A DNA stretch of 64,000 nt from Epiperipatus broadwayi (taxonomy: Eukaryota > Onychophora > Udeonychophora > Euonychophora > Peripatidae). Below the pieces are notes generated by a model. It had not been told where the DNA came from and did not search any database. It saw only the letters and a list, made by a program, of their open reading frames with translations. Positions 58,386 through 64,000 of the stretch are shown here, piece after piece. The stretch spans positions 33,181,150-33,245,149 of the forward strand of contig JAQFVV010012394.1 in assembly GCA_028023455.1 (NCBI GenBank), read 5' to 3'. The translations under genes were made by a program, and so were the position numbers. Within the stretch, counting starts at the first letter, position 1, and each line of letters opens with the position of its first letter.

Positions 58386-61040
58386 AACTTATGTGTAAGT
58401 TAAAAAGCTCCCAATAATTGATGTTGCTAGGTAACCACAATACCTTATTGTCTTAAATGAAAATACTTCCACTTTTATTTTGTTTGCTAAACTGTTATAT
58501 TTACAAAATCAGCGAACAGTCATTTTCATGTGATAAGATTTTGAAGACTAACATTTTCTTTATAAATCCTAGAGAATAATTAATATTTGCATGAGAGATA
58601 TAGATATTTAATTCAATATTTTTCATGGCTAATTAGAATATAAACAAGTAGACATTCTGATTGAATGTGTGCATAATTAGAAAAGTGACCAGAAATTGAT
58701 GTTTCTAGATAGCCACAATAAAATTATAACTACAAAATTGGCATTGTAATTATAGCTTATTGTTGTCAGGGTAAAATTCAAATTCTCCATTTATCTATGA
58801 TACAAAGCTTTTTATGTATGCATTAAAATTGATCACTATTTTCTGTAGATGGAGTTTAATTGTGGTTTCTCAGTAATATCTTGGATGTTTTTCTAGTTAT
58901 ACCATTTCTACTCAATTATTTTTATTTGTTCAAGTCCTATTTATGTGTGAAAATATTTGACAAAATATACAATGTGCCTCAGCAAAAAAGGGATTGGGTC
59001 TCTCTTAAGCTGTTTGCAGCACCATCTATAGATTAACACATGTACTACATAGTAACATAATTTAGCTACTCACTACAAACATTTTAAGATGCATGCATGT
59101 TTGGATCATGAATTATGTCATGAAATGGGAGTGCATGTTTTTGTACTTATATTATCTTTAATGCTCTTTGCGACATCACAAAATCTTAAAAACCTCTTGA
59201 AATTATTCTTGTAACAAATGGTTTCACTGTCATGCATAGTCTGAATCATTTCCAAGAATTCAGTACCAGTTTTTCTCAATTTAATGTTGGCACGTTATTA
59301 AATCGTGGATTAAGATCCACAACACACCGACACCTGCAATAACTCATGATTAAGACATGCTAGTATCATAACATTCTGTAGTGATTTGCTAAATTATGTT
59401 ATTCTATATCACAGGCATTGATATAAAGATGGGGTTGCAGGCAACTTGGAGGGAAAATCAATCACCTGTCATTTTTTGTTGGAAATCACTGTACACATGT
59501 ACTAGTATTAATTATAATCAAGAAAAAAAATATATTTGCCAGTCTCTGCACAACTGAATATTTTTATTGGGGTATCAATTGGATTTTTTTAAACACTAAA
59601 ATACAATAATTAATTTTTTTATTATAACCTAATCTATAAAGTATTGTCTTCATATCAATAAAAATTGGGAAACATAACTTGTTGGTATTGTTTTTCAACA
59701 TTAAGGTCACTCATGCTTGCGATCTTTCTATCAACATTTTAATTATTGCCCCTTTTTTTCTTGTTCAGGTCATGTGATGAGCCTTAGAAAGGTTTATTCT
59801 TAGTTTAGAACTATTTAACTCTTGAATACTTGCTCAACAGATCTTCACAGAGTACTCTTAAAATGATCCAGATTAATGAAGTTGGGTATTGTTATAAACA
59901 AGATTGGTTTATTTTATAAGACTGCAAACATGGTTGAGAATCACTTGTAACTTGATTACATTATCATTAAAGATGGATTTATAAATTAAGCAACAATATT
60001 AAACCTTTTTTGCCAGTGTAAATAAAACAAGCTTAGCTATTTCTTGTGATGACTTATTTTTGATAGTGATTTTGTCCAAACTATAAAGCTCTTTAAATCA
60101 GATTCAGGATATAATGCTGTTAAGCATCACATGATCACCATCTTTTATATTAGCACATAATTGTTTATAATTGTATGGAGAGTTTTGCCTTGAATATAAT
60201 GTTGATGATCAATAAAATAACGATAGTGTAAACAAATAGCCAATGGCATAAACGGACCAATTATACATTGAGATCAATAAACCTAACTGTTCATAGTAGG
60301 TAGGAAAGCTGACTACATAAAAGAAGTCCATTTGAGAGTGCAGTACGAAGATTATTGTGTCACATTCAGCATAATAATGCATAGTCTGGATTTATTCTGA
60401 TGGTAATAGATGTTGTCCATTATGCATGCGAAATTCTGAAATCCTGCAAGTGGGGTACATTCCAAGAAGTGAACCAACTTGCCTGAAAGAGTTAAGCTTA
60501 TAGAAGTATTCCTGAATATTCTCCACCTCATTGATCATTATTAGCAATAGTTATGTATATGTAATCTGTCAACTTTAAACAGACAATTAATATACACCAC
60601 CAATCATAATCAGATGAGTAACTTTTTAAACTGTTAAAAGTATATTACTCCTGTAAACAAATGCAATAAATCTTTTGATATTTCTTAGTTATGAGCTGGA
60701 AAATATAATTCTGAGGCAATAAAAATATAAACATAACACTATTACTAATCTACTATGCCTTAATTAAATCAGTATTTTTGCAAATTTGATTCCATATACG
60801 TGTTTACATTATACTTAGAAAAATTTGAATGCATTTTGATAATCTTATTTATTATTAATAATGACTTTCATATTTTTTATCCTATAAATATTTTTTTTTT
60901 ATTGTAATAGGATCGAAATAATAATTATGTATTTATATTTGAATAAGCTAACGTCTCTTTACTATTGAATTTGATTATTAAATTTTTAGCATGGTAAGAC
61001 TCTTTTTACCACCTACTGTAAGTTTTAATAACTAATAGAT
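58386..61040. other. Mostly gene-free intron; one foldback-family tail
   Basis: At 60105-60195 the foldback-family ends (CATCACATGATCACCATCTT then TGTATGGAGAGTTTTGCC) are joined with the centre lost. Otherwise there are only AT-rich unique-looking sequences and short chance frames. Confidence 0.4.
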
Positions 61041-61064
61041 GCTAGTGCTTAATAAACCCATATC

Positions 61065-61140
61065 CTGTGGTCATATCATCTATCCCCAGACAAATATCAA
61101 GCTTATGATTTTCATCAGTAAGGAGCTTTGAATCTTGGAA
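61065..61140 (-). repeat. Foldback-family fragment with decayed hammerhead
   Basis: Minus strand: GAGCTCCTTA-type lead, CTGATGA, AAATCATAAGCTT, then GATAT where GAAA is required, then GTCTGGGGATA. Only the core start and stem I strand survive. Confidence 0.5.
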
Positions 61141-61547
61141 CAATGCACCTGGACCTTTAATGTTTAATGCACCTTATATTGTAAGGCTTGGGAGAAATAT
61201 ACATGGTATTTGTAAATTTCGATAAGTTTAATCTTAAGTTTTAAAATTTTATACTGCTAAAATATAAGCATTACATCAAAGAAACGTTATTTACTATTTA
61301 CAGATATCATATATCAAAGTTGTCCATCACATTCTACTTCCGCATATGTGTTATTGAGAGTGAAGTTTTTATTTTTTTAGAAAAAAAAAGTAGCTCCAGG
61401 CAATCTATGACTGCCCTTCCCTTTTCAAAAAAATCTTACATACATATATTACAAAATGAAACTAACATTAACAAATATTGTGTGAAAATCAACAATTATT
61501 AGCAATCAGCCGCCTATAACATGCATTTACATAAAATAAAACTTTAC

Positions 61548-61662
61548 CTTTAATTGGAATTTCCTCCTTAAGTTCAACAATCACTTGTCCGGATAAATGT
61601 TTACCAGAAAAATATATTCGTAATGGGTTAAAATATTCAATTTCAAATCGCGATAAATTCAT
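61548..61662 (-). CDS. Arrestin domain-containing protein, coding exon 1
   Basis: First coding exon of an alpha-arrestin (ARRDC-type) protein. Proteins of this family are cytosolic adaptors that bind membrane receptors and often recruit HECT ubiquitin ligases through C-terminal PPxY motifs. The 115-nt exon encodes residues 1-38. It reads RFEIEYFNPLRIYFSGKHLSG and on to an ELKEEIPIK stretch, matching the N-terminal arrestin signature (F-x-I-x-[FY]-x-N-P-x-x-x-[FY]-x-[SA]-G, then G-x-V-x-[VL]). The start is the ATG at 61662-61660, with A at -3 and an in-frame stop a few codons upstream. The exon ends AAAG followed by donor GTAAAG, leaving one base of the next codon (phase 1), which joins exon 2 in frame. 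The intron that follows is about 29.8 kb. The paralogue within the ARRDC family cannot be named. Confidence 0.9.
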
Positions 61663-62315
61663 ATTGTTAGTATTTTTCGGCAACTGCTAGTAATTTCTCT
61701 ATTTTAAATAGATTATAATACAAAACTGTTTGTCGTTTCGCTTTATTTAAAATATTACGCACCAAGAAAACTTAATTGATTAAACAATTATTAATAAAAC
61801 CTTAAGGCAATGTAGATCGAGGTTAAACTCTACCCTATATTTTCTGAAGTCTTGAATTATTAGAATAATTTTCAAATTTATTTATGACGCGTTTCATTAA
61901 AATGTTTTTCAAATATTTTAATATTCGACACAACAAACATTGCGTGAAAAGCAAACGAACACAAACATAAACTCACACACATATTGTAAAGTGTTACATT
62001 CATACATGGAAGGAGGCTTCTATATATCTTCACAAATGTTATAGTCGTTTTTGACTTTGTAAAGTTCATGGTGAGAGAGGACATACTACTACGATGGAAA
62101 AAAAAAATCAAATGATTTACTGTTTTGGAGTTTATTAAGACGTTTGGGCACGAGAAGTGAAAAATCCAGGCCAAGATAATGGACTTGAACACCTGAATCT
62201 ATAACTCCTTTTGGAACCAAACCACAGAGGAAACGCTGATGATGATTAATGCTACAGCCTGGTTATGAAAACTATTACATAATACTTAATGTCTAATCAT
62301 TTAAGCCTGAACTTG
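61663..62315 (-). promoter_or_regulatory. Presumed 5' flank of the arrestin gene; no defined promoter
   Basis: This lies upstream of the exon 1 start. The stretch 61690-61960 is AT-rich with a few CG dinucleotides and no TATA box at a sensible distance. Any 5' UTR exon could also lie further out. A 104-codon minus frame at 62192-61878 has no recognised domain. Confidence 0.25.
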
Positions 62316-62319
62316 TGAC

Positions 62320-62740
62320 ATACCATCATCATCATTATCAACCATTATCAATCCACTGCAGGATGAAGGTCTCTCCAAGTTTAATCCATCTTCTCCGATC
62401 TTTAACTTCTCTTCTCCACATCACCCCTGCACACTTTTTTATTTCATCCATCCATCTCACATGTGGTCTCTTTCTGGGTCTTTTACAATCTCTTGGAATC
62501 CAGTTTAAAATTTCAATTGTCCATCTATTATCATCTCTTCTAGCAATATGTCCAGCCCAACTCCACTTCAATCTTTTAATTTTTTCAATGAGGTCAGTAA
62601 CACCTGTTTGTTCTTTTACCCATACATTGCGTTTTCAATCTCTTCTTGTTACTCCCAACATACATCTCTCCATACTTCTTTGAGTGGTCTGAAGTCTCTG
62701 TATTGCTCTTCTATTAAGTGTCCACGTCTCAGAAATATAC
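62320..62740 (-). pseudogene. LINE C-terminal tail (endonuclease-RT type)
   Basis: The minus-strand frame from 62571 reads MKWSWAGHIARRDDNRWT, then IPRDCKRPRKRPHVRWMDEI, then WRREVKDRRRWIKLGETF. This matches the widespread motif W-x-W-A-G-H-[IV]-A-R, W-x-P-R-x-x-[KR]-R-x-x-G-R-P-x-x-R-W, D-R-x-x-W-[RK] at the very C-terminus of RTE/BovB-like and related LINEs. The frame breaks upstream (62575-62740 keeps the pattern SMERCMLGVTRRD in another frame). It is followed by ATGATGATGATGG, the usual short repeat tail. It is 5'-truncated and old. Confidence 0.8.
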
Positions 62741-62759
62741 ATGCACATATATATCTACG

Positions 62760-63740
62760 TGTTATTTTTAAAATTCTTTGTTTATAACTAAAACATTTTA
62801 AATAAGTCTAATTGAAGTGAAAATTTGAGTTTACAATCACTGGAGATAAAACTTTTATTCTTGAAATAATAAAAAATTCACAAATTTGAAAAGATCCTGA
62901 AACTAGGGTTTGGGATTAAGGTATTTTAACTGTACTCTGGTAATTTATTAAATATCATCCTTCAGTATTTTAAGTGACATTGTTTGACAGTTTAATATAT
63001 CATAGGACTTAATGCTTTTTTTTTTTGTAGGATTATAGATCTTTGCATGTAATTATGCTGTAATTTAAACATAGGTGAAAACTTGCACATTATTAGCTGA
63101 AAAATAAGAATTACTGTTTGTTTGTTTGTTTGTTTTTAACCATGACTTTGTTAAATTTTTAAAATTAAACCCAAAATTTAAAAACCATAGAATTCGGAGA
63201 ATTATTATTATTATTATAAAAAATTATTACACTTCATGGTTTGTGCAATGGTGGATTGGTAGGCTGTAGAGCTCAAAGTCCATGGATTAATCACTCCTGG
63301 TGTTTGAACTTTTTATAAATCCCTGAGAAATAAAGCATTTGAACTGTATATAAAAATTACTAAATTATTAACAATATAATGGTCACATGTATCTAATAGT
63401 CTTAAATGACTTTTTTTATTAATAAAATATTCAGTAAGATAGATTACCCCTGCCCTGTGTTGTTTAGCACAGTAGTAGTGTACTAAAGAATTAAAAATTT
63501 AAGGAATTGGTCTGTCACTTCTGGTATTCAAAGATCACATGACCTACTGTAGCCCACATCAAGTGACATTTTATCTAATTTATGCTTTGTTTGTCATATT
63601 TCAATTATCTAATACTGGATAATGCATTTATGTTTTTTAGAATCAAATTAATCATAAAACATTTTAAAATTAATACTAAGTATATAAATAAATATCAAGT
63701 TATAATTATTCAAATACAAATATAGTCTATATACTTGAGC
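62760..63740. other. AT-rich, no gene; TTTG and ATT runs
   Basis: TTTG units lie at 63116-63136 and TTA units at 63202-63218. A segment at 63240-63320 (GTGGATTGGTAGGCTGTAGAG) has a faint tRNA-like head, but no clear B box follows. Confidence 0.35.
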
Positions 63741-63754
63741 TACATGTAATTAAA

Positions 63755-63823
63755 GGAGATTTGAACCCCTGACTTTCAAGCTCTTTTTAGGCATCCACAA
63801 TTTATAACATGGCCACCTTCTCC
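63755..63823 (-). tRNA. tRNA-like unit, Ser/Leu type, probably SINE head
   Basis: The minus strand starts GGAGAAGGTGGCCATGTTAT and ends GGGGTTCAAATCTCC. GGAGA pairs with TCTCC as an acceptor-like stem, GTGGCCATGTTATAA is close to the A-box region of tRNA-Ser/Leu (GTGGCCGAGTGGTTAA), and the B-box is GGTTCAAATCT. The anticodon arm and D-loop are poor, so a SINE head or a tRNA pseudogene is more likely than a working gene. Confidence 0.5.
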
Positions 63824-64000
63824 AATGATATAAATATTATTGCCTAATTACTAAACCATATCTTTTCAAAAAAGAATAATTTATACATGCATTCATGTAT
63901 AGTAAAAGATTATCACTTCCTTTTCTTATTATCTTCTATCATGTAAGATAATTAAGAGCCTGCTTCTCTCGAACTGTTAGTCATTTCATTATGTTAACTA
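63824..64000. other. No feature seen
   Basis: AT-rich end of the window. Confidence 0.4.

Noticed and set aside
63240-63320. tRNA-like head
   Set aside because: Only a vague A-box likeness; no B box at the right distance.

Overview
The window is AT-rich animal DNA, roughly 70% A+T by eye. It has no prokaryotic gene packing and no operons. An arrestin-domain gene is split into short exons separated by introns of about 15 and 30 kb. Almost everything else is transposable elements: LTR elements, a LINE, Penelope-like elements, foldback elements, SINE-like units and microsatellites. This fits a large-genome invertebrate. I cannot fix the phylum; the one candidate Pol II promoter pairs a TATA box with an arthropod-style TCAGT initiator, which is only a weak hint.

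The host gene is on the minus strand. Exon 1 (61662-61548), exon 2 (31724-31509) and exon 3 (16715-16489) have consensus splice sites and matching phases. They join into 186 codons covering the N-terminal arrestin fold of an ARRDC/alpha-arrestin protein. The C-terminal arrestin half was not found and probably lies further along the minus strand, beyond position 1 or in short exons I did not recognise.

Layout: 1-2.5 kb holds a 26-bp minisatellite and a decayed LINE 3' end. A foldback element at 2.5-7.1 kb carries a 4.3-kb solo-LTR-like insert. At 8.8-13.9 kb is an LTR retrotransposon with 615-bp LTRs, an internal deletion and a 1.9-kb insertion inside its 3' LTR. At 14.8-16.3 kb are degenerate CTAT repeats around Penelope-type ends. 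Exon 3 follows, then foldbacks, LINE scraps and a tRNA-like unit (17-31 kb), exon 2, a second giant LTR copy (33-38.6 kb) and a foldback with two facing hammerhead ribozymes. A miniature LTR element lies at 42.7-44.0 kb. A Penelope-like element at 50.9-54.7 kb is split by an open LINE with a 16-bp target duplication. A 748-bp foldback lies at 55.4-56.1 kb and a head-to-head Penelope pair at 56.9-58.4 kb. Exon 1 and one more LINE tail close the window.

The most striking pattern is the number of hammerhead-ribozyme-like motifs, about ten, in Penelope elements and in foldback families whose known coding part is small or absent. Several fold completely, with base changes that keep the pairing. 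Second is a hairpin at the tip of the 615-bp LTR that is preserved by compensatory change in a diverged relative. Third is the pair of giant LTR-like units with TATA and CCAAT boxes, both sitting in TA microsatellites.
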